In this document: positions 36,809-45,000 of the stretch, piece by piece
Layout of the letters: each line of letters begins with the position of its first letter
How positions within the stretch are numbered: position 1 is the stretch's first letter
Assembly (NCBI RefSeq): GCF_032108445.1
Contig: NZ_CP134876.1
Coordinates: forward strand, 5,332,001-5,396,000
Reading direction: 5' to 3'
From: Micromonospora halotolerans
GTDB taxonomy: Bacteria > Actinomycetota > Actinomycetes > Mycobacteriales > Micromonosporaceae
Length of the DNA stretch: 64,000 nucleotides
Program-made: the position numbers and the translations under genes
The notes under the pieces: model-generated
Seen by the model: the letters and a program-made list of their open reading frames with translations, nothing else
Told to the model about the DNA's origin: nothing
Database searches by the model: none

Positions 36809-37344
36809 GGGGGTTCGCTCCTGTTCCTAGGCGCGCCGCACGGAGCCCGGTGGGGACGGGCGGCGCGGTGTGGTGAGGCGGGGTGACGGCCGTTCTCCGA
36901 GGCTGCCGGCGTGGCCCCGGTTCGACAGATCGACCGTCGTGAGTCGCCGGGTCGGCGACTCGCTGGGGGCACAATCACACGGGCCCGGGCCGGGATCAAT
37001 GGGTGACCCGGGCAACCGACGCCGGGCGGTCGCCGCTCCGTCGCCGGAATTCAGGAAGCCATGATCTTCAATAGCCCCTGATCAGGCCGAATGTTCTCGG
37101 TGGCGCACGGGGCCTATCCGCTCTGCACCTATTGCCGCTGTGCGCACAAGGCGCACATTGACCCCTGACTATGTGCTGCGGTCGACCCGTGCGACAGGCG
37201 TAGGAGCCGGGGGCGACCTTCTTCCACAGGTGTCCGAAGACGTGGACGTCCGTCGATCCGTAGGTTCGGGGCGACCGTCGCGGCGGCGTGTCCCCTGTGC
37301 GCGCCGACCGCTCGGCGGACGGCGCGGGGAGGAGGAGCACGCGG
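36809..37344. promoter_or_regulatory. Divergent control region between M4 and S15 peptidase genes
   Basis: This stretch of 536 bases holds no convincing gene. Two inverted repeats are visible: GAGTCGCCG-GGT-CGGCGACTC at 36941-36961 (9-base arms) and TGTGCGC-ACAAG-GCGCACA at 37139-37157. A TTGACC box follows the second at 37158-37163 but no good -10 is spaced from it. The repeats are candidate operators for the two secreted peptidases. Confidence 0.45.
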
Positions 37345-39261
37345 ATGCGAAGCGGAAGACATGCCTGGCGGGCCTCGGTGGTGGCCCTGGCGATAGCGGT
37401 CACCGGCCTGCCGGCGACCGGCGCGCTGGCCCGGCCGGGCGCGAACGAGCGCCCCCAGCTGGTGGTCGAGGACGGCGTCACCCAACCGGTGTTCGGCTAC
37501 GCCGACGCCGTCCGGGAACGGGTCTTCGTCACCTCGGACGTGGACACCGACGACGACGGCGCGCGCGACGTCGTGGCCATGGACATCATCCGTCCCCGGG
37601 CCAGCGAGAACGGCCTCAAGGTGCCGGTGGTGATGGACGCCAGCCCGTACTACTCGACGGTCTGCCGGGGCAACGAGAGCGAGTGCAAGGCCGACGTCGA
37701 CGGCGACGGGCTGAACGACACCTGGCCGCTGTTCTACGACAACTACTTCGTGCCGCGCGGCTACGCGGTGGTCCTGCTCGACATGATCGGCACGAACAAC
37801 TCGACCGGCTGCCCGGTGACCGGCGGCCGGGCCGACAACATCAGCGCGCCGACCGCCATCGACTGGCTCAACGGGCGCCGGCCGGGCGTCGACGCCGCCG
37901 GCCGGACGGTCGTGGCGAACTGGCACAACGGCCGGACCGGCATGATCGGCAAGTCGTACGACGGGACCCTGGCCAACGCCGCCGCCGCCAGCGGCGTACG
38001 GGGGCTGACCACGATCGTGCCCATCTCGGCCATCTCCAGCTGGTACGACTACTCCCGGAGCAACGGTCTCGTCACCCGGGCGAACAACTACTCGGGCAGC
38101 CTCGCGAACACGGTCACCGATCCGGCCCGCCGGGCGCACTGCGCGCCGGTGCGGACCGCCCTCGGGGAGGGCGGTGACGACGTCACCGGTGACTACAACG
38201 ACTTCTGGGCGGAGCGGGACTACGTGCCGCACGCCGACCGGGTCCGGGCCAGCGTCTTCGTGGTGCACGGCATCAACGACGACAACGTCCGGCCGGACCA
38301 CTTCAGCAAGTGGTGGGCCGCGCTGGGCGAGCAGGGCGTGCCCCGCAAGCTCTGGCTGACCGGCACCGGCCACGTCGACCCGTTCGACTTCCGGCGGGGC
38401 GCCTGGGTGGACACCCTGCACCGCTGGTTCGACCAGTGGCTCCAGGGTCTCGACAACGGCATCATGCGGGAGCCGGCCGTCGACATCGAGCGGGCCCCGG
38501 ACGTCTGGGAGACCGCGCGCGCCTGGCCGCTGCCGGACGCCCGGCCGACCCAGGTGTTCCTCCGCGCGCCGGCGGACGGGAACGCCGGTGGGCTCGCCCT
38601 CCGCTCCGGCCCCGGCAACGCGTCGGCGACCTTCCAGGACACCCCCACCATGAGCGCGGCCAACGCTATCCGGCACCCGTCGGACCCGGCGGCCAACACC
38701 GCGAACCGGCTGGTGTTCCTCTCCGGGCCGCTGGCGGCGCCGCTGCACCTCTCGGGCACCCCGGTCGTGAAGATCAACGCCACCGTCGACGGGGAGGACA
38801 CCAGCTTCGCCGGACTCCTCGTCGACTACGGCACCCGCCCCCGGTTCAGCACCAGCGGCGACGGCATCCGGACGCTGACCGAGGAGGACTGCTGGGGCGC
38901 GACGGCGACCTGGGGCGGCTTCGCCGAGGACGCCTGCTACCGGAAGACGGAGAAGACCGTCGCGACGAACCCGCAGGAGCTGGTCACCAAGGGGATCATC
39001 GACGGCCTCAACCTCGACTCCCGGTCGGTGTCGACGCCGCTGGTGCTCGGGCGGAAGACCGCGGTCGACCTGAACCTGCTCCCCGAGGACTACGTCTTCG
39101 CCGCCGGTCACCAGATCGGCGTGGTCCTGCTCAGCTCCTACTCCGGCTACAGCAGCCGGGCCAAGCAGAACCGGGCCCACATCACCGTCCACTTCGATCG
39201 CAGCCGGATCACCCTGCCGGTGGTCGGCGGCCGGGCCGCCGCGGCGGCCGCCGGCCTGTAG
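37345..39261 (+). CDS. Secreted S15-family X-Pro dipeptidyl-peptidase-like hydrolase
   Basis: The protein has 638 residues. Signal peptide about 1-29 (ALA cleavage). The alpha/beta-hydrolase domain carries the catalytic serine Ser204 in GMIGKSYDGTLAN, the acid in HGINDDNVRP (Asp312 or 313) and His343 in TGTGHVDP. The C-terminal jelly-roll segment (VFLSGPLAAPLHLSGTPVVKINATVDGEDTSF) is the X-Pro dipeptidyl-peptidase C-terminal domain also found in CocE. The enzyme probably removes Xaa-Pro dipeptides from secreted-protease products or hydrolyses related esters. GGGAGGAGGAG (37327-37337) precedes the ATG at 37345. An upstream in-frame start at 37288 lacks a ribosome site. Confidence 0.9.
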   Translation: MRSGRHAWRASVVALAIAVTGLPATGALARPGANERPQLVVEDGVTQPVFGYADAVRERVFVTSDVDTDDDGARDVVAMDIIRPRASENGLKVPVVMDASPYYSTVCRGNESECKADVDGDGLNDTWPLFYDNYFVPRGYAVVLLDMIGTNNSTGCPVTGGRADNISAPTAIDWLNGRRPGVDAAGRTVVANWHNGRTGMIGKSYDGTLANAAAASGVRGLTTIVPISAISSWYDYSRSNGLVTRANNYSGSLANTVTDPARRAHCAPVRTALGEGGDDVTGDYNDFWAERDYVPHADRVRASVFVVHGINDDNVRPDHFSKWWAALGEQGVPRKLWLTGTGHVDPFDFRRGAWVDTLHRWFDQWLQGLDNGIMREPAVDIERAPDVWETARAWPLPDARPTQVFLRAPADGNAGGLALRSGPGNASATFQDTPTMSAANAIRHPSDPAANTANRLVFLSGPLAAPLHLSGTPVVKINATVDGEDTSFAGLLVDYGTRPRFSTSGDGIRTLTEEDCWGATATWGGFAEDACYRKTEKTVATNPQELVTKGIIDGLNLDSRSVSTPLVLGRKTAVDLNLLPEDYVFAAGHQIGVVLLSSYSGYSSRAKQNRAHITVHFDRSRITLPVVGGRAAAAAAGL

Positions 39262-39267
39262 GAGAGT

Positions 39268-39303
39268 CCGGGGCGGGGCGCCGACGGCGTCGCCCCGCCC
39301 CGG
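39268..39303. terminator. Bidirectional hairpin terminator
   Basis: A perfect 13-base stem, CCGGGGCGGGGCG (39268-39280) with 39291-39303, has a 10-base loop. It fills the gap between the S15 stop at 39261 and the stop of the convergent PucR gene at 39304. Confidence 0.8.
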
Positions 39304-40536
39304 CTACCGGGCCGGCTGGTACCGGCCGGTGAGCCGGCCCAGCTTCAGCGCCAGGTGCAGGCAGAGCCGTTCGTTGCCGTCCTTGAGGTCGGTGCCGGCG
39401 AGCAGCTCCACCCGTTGCAGCCGGTAGTACAGCGTCGTCCGGTGCAGGCGCAGCCGCTCGGCGGTGGCGTGGGCGTTGCCGGCCAGGTCCAGGTACGCCT
39501 CCAGGGTCTCCAGCAGCACCTGGTGCGCCTCGTCGCCGAGCAGCCGGCCCAGCCCCGGGTGCACCCGCGCGACGTCCTGGTGCCCGGCGTCCACCCCGGA
39601 CAACAGCCGGTAGATGCCCAGGTCGGCCCAGGGCACCACCGGGCCGAGGACGGGCAGTTGCAGGCCGACCCGGGCCGCCTGGAACGCCTCCTGGTAGGAC
39701 AGCAGGCTGTCGTACAGCCGGGGGCGGCCGTCGCCGACCCCCAGCACCGTACGGCTCACCGACGCCAGCCCCCGGGTCGCCGCCCGCAGGGCCTGGTCGA
39801 GGTGCGCGGCCGCGTCCTCCGCCGCCACCCGGCCGGTGGCCCGGCCACCGCACAGCAGCAGCACCCCGTGGTCGTGCCGGACCAGGTGCAGGGTCTCGCG
39901 CGACCCCACCCACTGCCGGGTGGCGACCAGCGCGTGCTCCAGGGCCACCCGGGCCGCGTCGTCGAGCACCTCGTCCCGGGCCACCGCGAGCTGGGCGACC
40001 AGCGCCGTGACCTGGCCGTCGCGGGCCACCACGCCGTCGGTCAGCAGCGACCGGACGGCCTCCCGGCGGGCCTCCGGGGACTCGACCAGCAGCGTCCGGG
40101 TCGCCTCCGCCTCCCGCTGCGAGGTCAGCTCGCCGAGCAGGTTCTCCCGGTAGAGGGCCAGCGACAGGTCCGGCATCGCCTCGGTCACCACGGAGATGTC
40201 CTCGTCGCTCATCCCGTCGACCGCGTCGATGAACCAGACGAAGCCCAGCAGCAGGTCCTGGTGCCGGATCGGCACGCAGACCCGGGGGAGCAGGTCCAGG
40301 TCGGGGCGGGCCGGGGTACGCACGGGCTGCCGGGCCTCCATGATGCCGATCTCCCGGGCCCAGGCGATCACCTCGGGCGTGGTGTGCCGGCGCAGGATCG
40401 AACTGCGGCGCACCCCGTCGATCACCCCGGTGTGTTCGCTGTAGACGACGACGCGCTGGCGCCGGTCCTCGATGAGTGCCGGACGCTTCACCCGCGCCGC
40501 GACCCGATCGACGATGCGTTGCAGCTCCATGCGCAT
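39304..40536 (-). CDS. PucR-family transcriptional regulator
   Basis: The protein has 410 residues. The N-terminal half (LIEDRRQRVVVYSEHTGV; RVCVPIRHQDLLLGFVWFID) resembles a GAF-like sensing domain. The middle is a GGDEF-like/CdaR segment. The C-terminal HTH_30 domain is clear: LLETLEAYLDLAGNAHATAERLRLHRTTLYYRLQRVELLAG. PucR/CdaR-type activators control catabolic genes for purines, sugars or amino acids. ATG at 40536 has GGGGGAAG upstream. It is divergent from the DapA-like gene, its likely target; short TCGGAAG motifs appear in both control regions. Confidence 0.9.
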   Translation of the reverse strand: MRMELQRIVDRVAARVKRPALIEDRRQRVVVYSEHTGVIDGVRRSSILRRHTTPEVIAWAREIGIMEARQPVRTPARPDLDLLPRVCVPIRHQDLLLGFVWFIDAVDGMSDEDISVVTEAMPDLSLALYRENLLGELTSQREAEATRTLLVESPEARREAVRSLLTDGVVARDGQVTALVAQLAVARDEVLDDAARVALEHALVATRQWVGSRETLHLVRHDHGVLLLCGGRATGRVAAEDAAAHLDQALRAATRGLASVSRTVLGVGDGRPRLYDSLLSYQEAFQAARVGLQLPVLGPVVPWADLGIYRLLSGVDAGHQDVARVHPGLGRLLGDEAHQVLLETLEAYLDLAGNAHATAERLRLHRTTLYYRLQRVELLAGTDLKDGNERLCLHLALKLGRLTGRYQPAR

Positions 40537-40766
40537 GCGCTTCCCCCGGACCGGCCCGGGTCCCGGCGGGGTCCCCGCACGGCGCGGGCCGGACGTGTGC
40601 TGGTAGGACCCTCGGCCTACCTTCCGATGATGTTGGCGGGCGCGCAATACCCCGCGACAGCCGTACCTTCCACCGGCGGCGGGGTTCCGGCATCTGTCGG
40701 AAGACCGCCGGCCGGCGCGCCCCTAACGTGTGCGAGGCCGGGTCCCGCCGAGAAGGGAACACCGTC
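40537..40766. promoter_or_regulatory. Divergent control region of pucR-like and dapA-like genes
   Basis: An inverted pair CTTCCGA (40621-40627) and TGTCGGAAG (40695-40703) flanks the middle of the region. A -10-like TAACGT lies at 40724-40729 and would serve the dapA-like gene. The same nonamer TGTCGGAAG recurs at 41682-41690 before the M6 protease gene. Confidence 0.45.
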
Positions 40767-41669
40767 GTGGCCGCAACCAGGCCCTGGCAGGGTGTCGTCG
40801 TCGCCCTCCCCACGCCGTTCCGGAACGACCTCTCCGTCGACTACGACCGGCTCCAGGAGCACGTGCGCTGGCTCGGCGACGCCGGCTGCCGGGGCGTCAC
40901 CCCGTGCGGCCCGCTGGGGGAGTACCCGGCCCTGTCCGAGGGGGAGCGCGCCGACGCGGTCCGCGCCGCCGTGGAGGCCGCGCCGCCCGGCTGCGCGGTG
41001 CTGCCGGCCGTCGGGGGGTACGGCAGCCGGCAGGCGCGCCACTGGGCCGAGCAGGCGCGGGCCGCCGGGGCGCAGGCGGTGCTCGCCCCGCCGCCGGTCG
41101 GCTACCCGGGTGGCCCCGCCGAGGTGGTCGCCCACTACCGCGAGGTGGCCGCCGTCGGGCTGCCGGTGGTGGTGTGCCGCGATCCGGCCGAGACCACCGT
41201 GGACCTCACGCCCGACCTGCTGGCCCGGGTCGCCGAGACCGACGGCGTGGTGGCGGTACGGGAGGACGACGTCCGCCGGCTGCACCGGATCCGGGACCTC
41301 TGCCCGCACCTGGACGTGCTGGCCGGCGCCGACGACGTGCTGCTGGAGCTGACCGTGTGCGGCGCCACCGGGTGGCTCGCCCGCTGCCCCAACGCCCTGC
41401 CCCGGCTCTGCCTGCGCCTGCACCGGCTCTGCGCGGCCCGGGACCTGGCCGCCGCGTTGCCGCTCTACGCCCGGTTGCATCCCCTGCTCGGCTGGGGCGC
41501 CCGGACCGAGGCGGTGCAGGCGGTGAAGCTGGCCATGGGCCTGGCCGGCCGGTACGGCGGCCCGTGCCGGCCGCCGCGCGGCGCGCTGCCGCCCGAGCTG
41601 GAGGAGCGGCTGTGCCGGGACCTGCGACGGGCCGAGCGGGCCGACGCCGGTCCGGTGCCCGCGGCGTGA
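40767..41669 (+). CDS. Dihydrodipicolinate-synthase-family protein lacking the usual lysine
   Basis: The protein has 300 residues with the DapA/NAL TIM-barrel pattern: VVVALPTPFRNDLSVDYDRLQEHVRWLGDAG, CGPLGEYPALSEGER, and a C-terminal helical tail. Three active-site positions differ from true DapA. The GTTGE loop reads CGPLGE, the YNxPxRT strand reads VCRDPAETT, and the Schiff-base lysine motif GIKEx reads AVREDD, so Lys is replaced by Arg. It is therefore unlikely to make dihydrodipicolinate and may be a non-aldolase or regulatory relative. GTG at 40767 has AGAAGGGA 8 bases upstream. It is divergent from a PucR regulator, as are hydroxyproline-catabolic relatives in other actinomycetes. Confidence 0.8.
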   Translation: MAATRPWQGVVVALPTPFRNDLSVDYDRLQEHVRWLGDAGCRGVTPCGPLGEYPALSEGERADAVRAAVEAAPPGCAVLPAVGGYGSRQARHWAEQARAAGAQAVLAPPPVGYPGGPAEVVAHYREVAAVGLPVVVCRDPAETTVDLTPDLLARVAETDGVVAVREDDVRRLHRIRDLCPHLDVLAGADDVLLELTVCGATGWLARCPNALPRLCLRLHRLCAARDLAAALPLYARLHPLLGWGARTEAVQAVKLAMGLAGRYGGPCRPPRGALPPELEERLCRDLRRAERADAGPVPAA

Positions 41670-41681
41670 CCGTCCTGCACG

Positions 41682-41749
41682 TGTCGGAAGTCGCCGGGCC
41701 ACCTGCCGACATCTGCACGGTGACCGTCGCGCCGGCCGGCTCCTAGGGT
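41682..41749 (+). promoter_or_regulatory. Control region of the M6 protease operon
   Basis: TGTCGGAAG (41682-41690), shared with the dapA-like promoter, is followed by an inverted partner CCGACAT (41706-41712). A -10-like TAGGGT lies at 41744-41749. The gene starts at 41832. Regulation by the PucR protein is a guess from the shared motif. Confidence 0.35.
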
Positions 41750-41831
41750 CGAGATCGGGCGTGATCGATGCGGACGGGTGAACGCCCCCTGAGCACCCCG
41801 CCCCCTCCGCCCGGACCTGAGAGGTGACTCC

Positions 41832-43889
41832 ATGCGCCTTCTGCTCACCAGGCGTGCGGCGTGGCGCTCGGTGCTGGCCGCCGCCGTCACGACCGTCCTG
41901 GTCGCGACCGGCTCCGCCGGGCCGGCCGCCGCCGCACCGGACGGCCCGCCGGGCGGGCCCGCCCCGTTCCAGCCGCTCGACCCCCAGCGCTGGCAGAACC
42001 CGGACACGATGACCTGGGACGACTACCGGCAGGTGCCGAACCGGAACTGGGCCGACCCGACCGTGCGCGGGTCGGTCCGCAACTTCAAGATCGCGCTGGT
42101 CACGCTGGACTACGTGGACCAGCCGTTCGTCATCACCCAGCCGGCCGGCTCGACGGTCTTCGGCAACCCGCAGGCGACCGCCGCGAACGTGCCCCGGAAC
42201 CAGGTCGCGGGGTTCTACACCGACTTCCTCAACAAGCCCGGTGACCTGAACCGCGGGCACACCCTGCACGAGTACTGGATGCAGGACTCCAACGGCCGGT
42301 ACGGGGTGGACCTCAGCGGCTTCGGCCCGTACGAGATGCCGGCGAAGTCCTACCAGTACGGCATCGACAACGGCTTCAACCCCGGGGCCTGCCCGGCCGG
42401 GGAGACCTGCGCCAAGAACATCCGCACCGACGGGCTGGGCGCCTGGCGCGCGGCGGTCGGCGACGCCGTGGCCGACAGCTTCGAGCTGGTCTTCATCCTC
42501 TCGGCCGGCCAGGACGAGTCGTCCACCTGGCAGGAGTTCGGGCAGATGATGTTCCAGACCAAGGAGGACGTGCCGGACGCGTGGGGCCCGCCGGACCCCG
42601 CCCTGCCCAACTATGCGAAGACCCGGTACGTCGAGTGGACGTCATGGAAGGCGGCCGCCACCATCTGGCCGAACGCCGGGGGCGGCTCGTCCACCCAGGC
42701 GGAGAGCTCCGGCCAGGGCGTGTACGCCCACGAGCTGAGTCACCTGCTGAGTATCGGGGACAACTACAACAACCCGTACGGCACACCGTTGCGCCGCGCG
42801 TACACCGGCATCTGGAGCATGATGTCGCGCGGGTCGTTCAACGGGCCGGGCGGGCCGCACACCCGCTGGCAGATCCCGCCGGTCAACGGCGGCTCCATGG
42901 GGTCGCTGCACATGCTGCGGGACAAGCTGAAGATCGGGCTGCTCGGTGAGGAGCACGTGCTGCGGCTGTCCCGGGAGGGCCTGGCCACCTCGGGGATGGT
43001 GGTCGCCGACGTGACCGCCCGTGCCGTGGACGCCGGACCGGGCGGGCTGACCGGTCTCAACATCGCCATGAACGCCGACCGCGCGCCGGCGTGCAGCGCC
43101 ACCACCGACCCGCTCTGCGACGGCGGCCGGTACAACAACTACACCGTCGAGGTCGTCGACCGGCTGGGCGCGGACTCGTTCACCCCGGACAACGGCGTGC
43201 TGATCAGCAAGACCAAGAACGCCGACAGTGCGCCGTTCGTGTGGGTGGTCGACGCCAACCCGCAGGACATCGACATGGTCGACTTCTACCAGCCGAACGG
43301 CACCCCGCAGAAGATCACCATGGGTGACTACCGGCAGCTGTCCGACGCGCTGTTCCACGCCGGGGCCAACTCCGGCAGCGAGTACGAGTACGTGGACGAG
43401 GCCAACCGGCTGCACTTCTACGTGCTCAACCTGCGCCGGGACGGCGACGGGGTGCTGTCGTACACGGTGGCCGTGCGGTCGCTGGACGGCGCCGGGCCGA
43501 GCGTGCACGGGGTGGCGCTGTCCAAGGGCCACCTGGTGACCCAGGGCAAGCCCACCGGCAAGGGCGCCACCTGCACGTTCGACCTGACCAACACGGGGAC
43601 GTACGTGGCCGGCGGACAGCCGCACCCGGAGGACGCCGGGGCGTACCTGCGCTCCGACGTCTACCGGCTCTCGGCGACCGTCGGCGGCCGGGGCTGGCGG
43701 GTGGAGCTGCCGAACGAGCTGGCCACGGCCGAGTTCGGGGCCCGCACCCCGGTGGCCGTCTCGGTCGGCGCCGGCTCCGACGCGACCGCGACCACCCTGG
43801 TGACGCTCACCGCCACCTCGGAGAGCGACCCGAGCAGGACGGTGACCAGCCAGTGCCGGGTCGAGCGGCCCCGCGCGCAGCTCGGCTGA
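41832..43889 (+). CDS. Secreted M6-like (immune inhibitor A-type) metalloprotease
   Basis: The protein has 685 residues. A signal peptide (about 1-35) is followed by a catalytic domain. VYAHELSHLLSIGDNYN holds the zinc motif HELSH (His300, Glu301, His304) with an Asp seven residues on. HEYWMQDSNGRYGVDLSGFGPYEMP is typical of M6 proteases such as immune inhibitor A. The rest is beta-rich and Asn/Asp-rich, with possible calcium sites (NPQDIDMVDFYQPNGTPQ). It is expected to be a secreted protease. The ATG at 41832 follows GAGAGGTGA. Two lipoprotein genes follow on the same strand with a 70-base gap and may be cotranscribed. Confidence 0.87.
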   Translation: MRLLLTRRAAWRSVLAAAVTTVLVATGSAGPAAAAPDGPPGGPAPFQPLDPQRWQNPDTMTWDDYRQVPNRNWADPTVRGSVRNFKIALVTLDYVDQPFVITQPAGSTVFGNPQATAANVPRNQVAGFYTDFLNKPGDLNRGHTLHEYWMQDSNGRYGVDLSGFGPYEMPAKSYQYGIDNGFNPGACPAGETCAKNIRTDGLGAWRAAVGDAVADSFELVFILSAGQDESSTWQEFGQMMFQTKEDVPDAWGPPDPALPNYAKTRYVEWTSWKAAATIWPNAGGGSSTQAESSGQGVYAHELSHLLSIGDNYNNPYGTPLRRAYTGIWSMMSRGSFNGPGGPHTRWQIPPVNGGSMGSLHMLRDKLKIGLLGEEHVLRLSREGLATSGMVVADVTARAVDAGPGGLTGLNIAMNADRAPACSATTDPLCDGGRYNNYTVEVVDRLGADSFTPDNGVLISKTKNADSAPFVWVVDANPQDIDMVDFYQPNGTPQKITMGDYRQLSDALFHAGANSGSEYEYVDEANRLHFYVLNLRRDGDGVLSYTVAVRSLDGAGPSVHGVALSKGHLVTQGKPTGKGATCTFDLTNTGTYVAGGQPHPEDAGAYLRSDVYRLSATVGGRGWRVELPNELATAEFGARTPVAVSVGAGSDATATTLVTLTATSESDPSRTVTSQCRVERPRAQLG

Positions 43890-43959
43890 CCACGTCCGGG
43901 GCGGTGCGGCCCGCGTGCCGCACCGCCTCGGCACCACCCCCGAACGCCCAGGAGGACAG

Positions 43960-44391
43960 ATGCGGCGCCTGCTGGCAGCGCTCGTGCTGCCGTCGCTGCT
44001 CACCGGCGCGCTGGCCGCGTGCGGTGACGCCGAGGAGGCCCGGAAGGCGATGACCGTGCGGGTGCTCGTCCGGGACATCAACATCCGGCCGGCGGGCGTC
44101 GAGTGCGCCGGCACCGGCCCCTACACGCACTTCCACAACCGGGCCCGGTTCCAGGTGGTCGACACCGGCGGCCGGACGCTCGCCGAGGGGTCGCTGTCCC
44201 CGGGCCGGTCGGTGGCGACCTTCGCCGAGGACCTGGAGGTGACGCGCGTGCCGACGTACTGCGAGTTCGCCGTGCCGGTCGACCTGGCCGCGCGGGACGC
44301 CTACCGGCTGGTCGTGGACGGCCACCCGCCGGTCGACCTCACCCCGAACGACAGCGAGGGGCCGGCGCTGGTCGCCGTGGTGCCGTCGTGA
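43960..44391 (+). CDS. Small lipoprotein of unknown function
   Basis: The protein has 143 residues. A lipoprotein signal is clear (RRLLAALVLPSLLTGALAACGD), with the lipobox LAAC placing the lipid-modified Cys at about residue 20. The rest is a compact beta-rich domain (MTVRVLVRDINIRPAGVECAG, FHNRARFQVVDTGGRTLAEG) with two further Cys that could pair. It is probably anchored on the outer face of the membrane. AGGAGGA precedes ATG 43960. Its TGA overlaps the GTG start of the next gene, so the two are translationally coupled. I do not recognise the family. Confidence 0.75.
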   Translation: MRRLLAALVLPSLLTGALAACGDAEEARKAMTVRVLVRDINIRPAGVECAGTGPYTHFHNRARFQVVDTGGRTLAEGSLSPGRSVATFAEDLEVTRVPTYCEFAVPVDLAARDAYRLVVDGHPPVDLTPNDSEGPALVAVVPS

Positions 44392-44972
44392 CCCGGGGGT
44401 ACGCGGTGCGGCTGGCCGCCGTCGCGCTGGCGGCGGCGCTCGCGGTGACCGGCTGCTCCGGCGGCGACGAGGCGCCCGCTCCGGTGGCCGGTGGGGCTGC
44501 GGCGCTGCCCGGGCCGGCGCCGGCGGACCTGGCGCTGCGCCCGGCGCCGTCCGGGGCGCCCGGCGCGCCGGCCGTCACCGGCGCGCTCACCGACGGCAGT
44601 CCGGTCGCCCTCGCCGAGCTGTGGGCCGAGCGCCCGGTCGTGCTGGTCTTCTTCACCTCCTGGTGCACGCTCTGCGCCGACCGGCAGGCCGCTCTGAGCG
44701 AGCTGGCCCGCCGCCACTCCGACGAGGTCGTCCTCGTCGGGGTGGCCACCGAGGACAAGCCCGAGGACGTCCAGCGCTACCTGCGGGAGCACCGGGTCGG
44801 GTACCCGGTCGTGCTCGATGCCGACGGCACGATCTGGCGGTCGTACGCGGTCCGCGAGCCCCCGGCCGTGGTGGTCGTAGCCAAGGGCGGCGCGCTGCTG
44901 CGCGGCTGGCCGGGCGGGGTGGACGCGGCCACCCTCGACACCGAGCTGGCCAGGCTCGTGCTGGTGCGCTGA
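44388..44972 (+). CDS. Thioredoxin-like (TlpA/redoxin) lipoprotein
   Basis: The protein has 194 residues. The N-terminus is a lipoprotein signal (LAAVALAAALAVTGCSGG, lipobox VTGC). The thioredoxin fold follows, with the redox motif WCTLC in VVLVFFTSWCTLCADRQAAL, then the VATEDKPEDVQRYLREHRVGYPVVLDADG insertion typical of TlpA/ResA proteins and a cis-Pro segment REPPAVVVV. It should act on the outer membrane face as a thiol-disulfide exchange protein. It is coupled to the preceding lipoprotein gene by a GTGA overlap. The neighbouring lipoprotein and the M6 protease contain Cys and may be clients; that is inference. Confidence 0.88.
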   Translation: MTRGYAVRLAAVALAAALAVTGCSGGDEAPAPVAGGAAALPGPAPADLALRPAPSGAPGAPAVTGALTDGSPVALAELWAERPVVLVFFTSWCTLCADRQAALSELARRHSDEVVLVGVATEDKPEDVQRYLREHRVGYPVVLDADGTIWRSYAVREPPAVVVVAKGGALLRGWPGGVDAATLDTELARLVLVR

Positions 44973-45000
44973 CCGATCGCTCTCCTCCGCCGCTCGGCGC

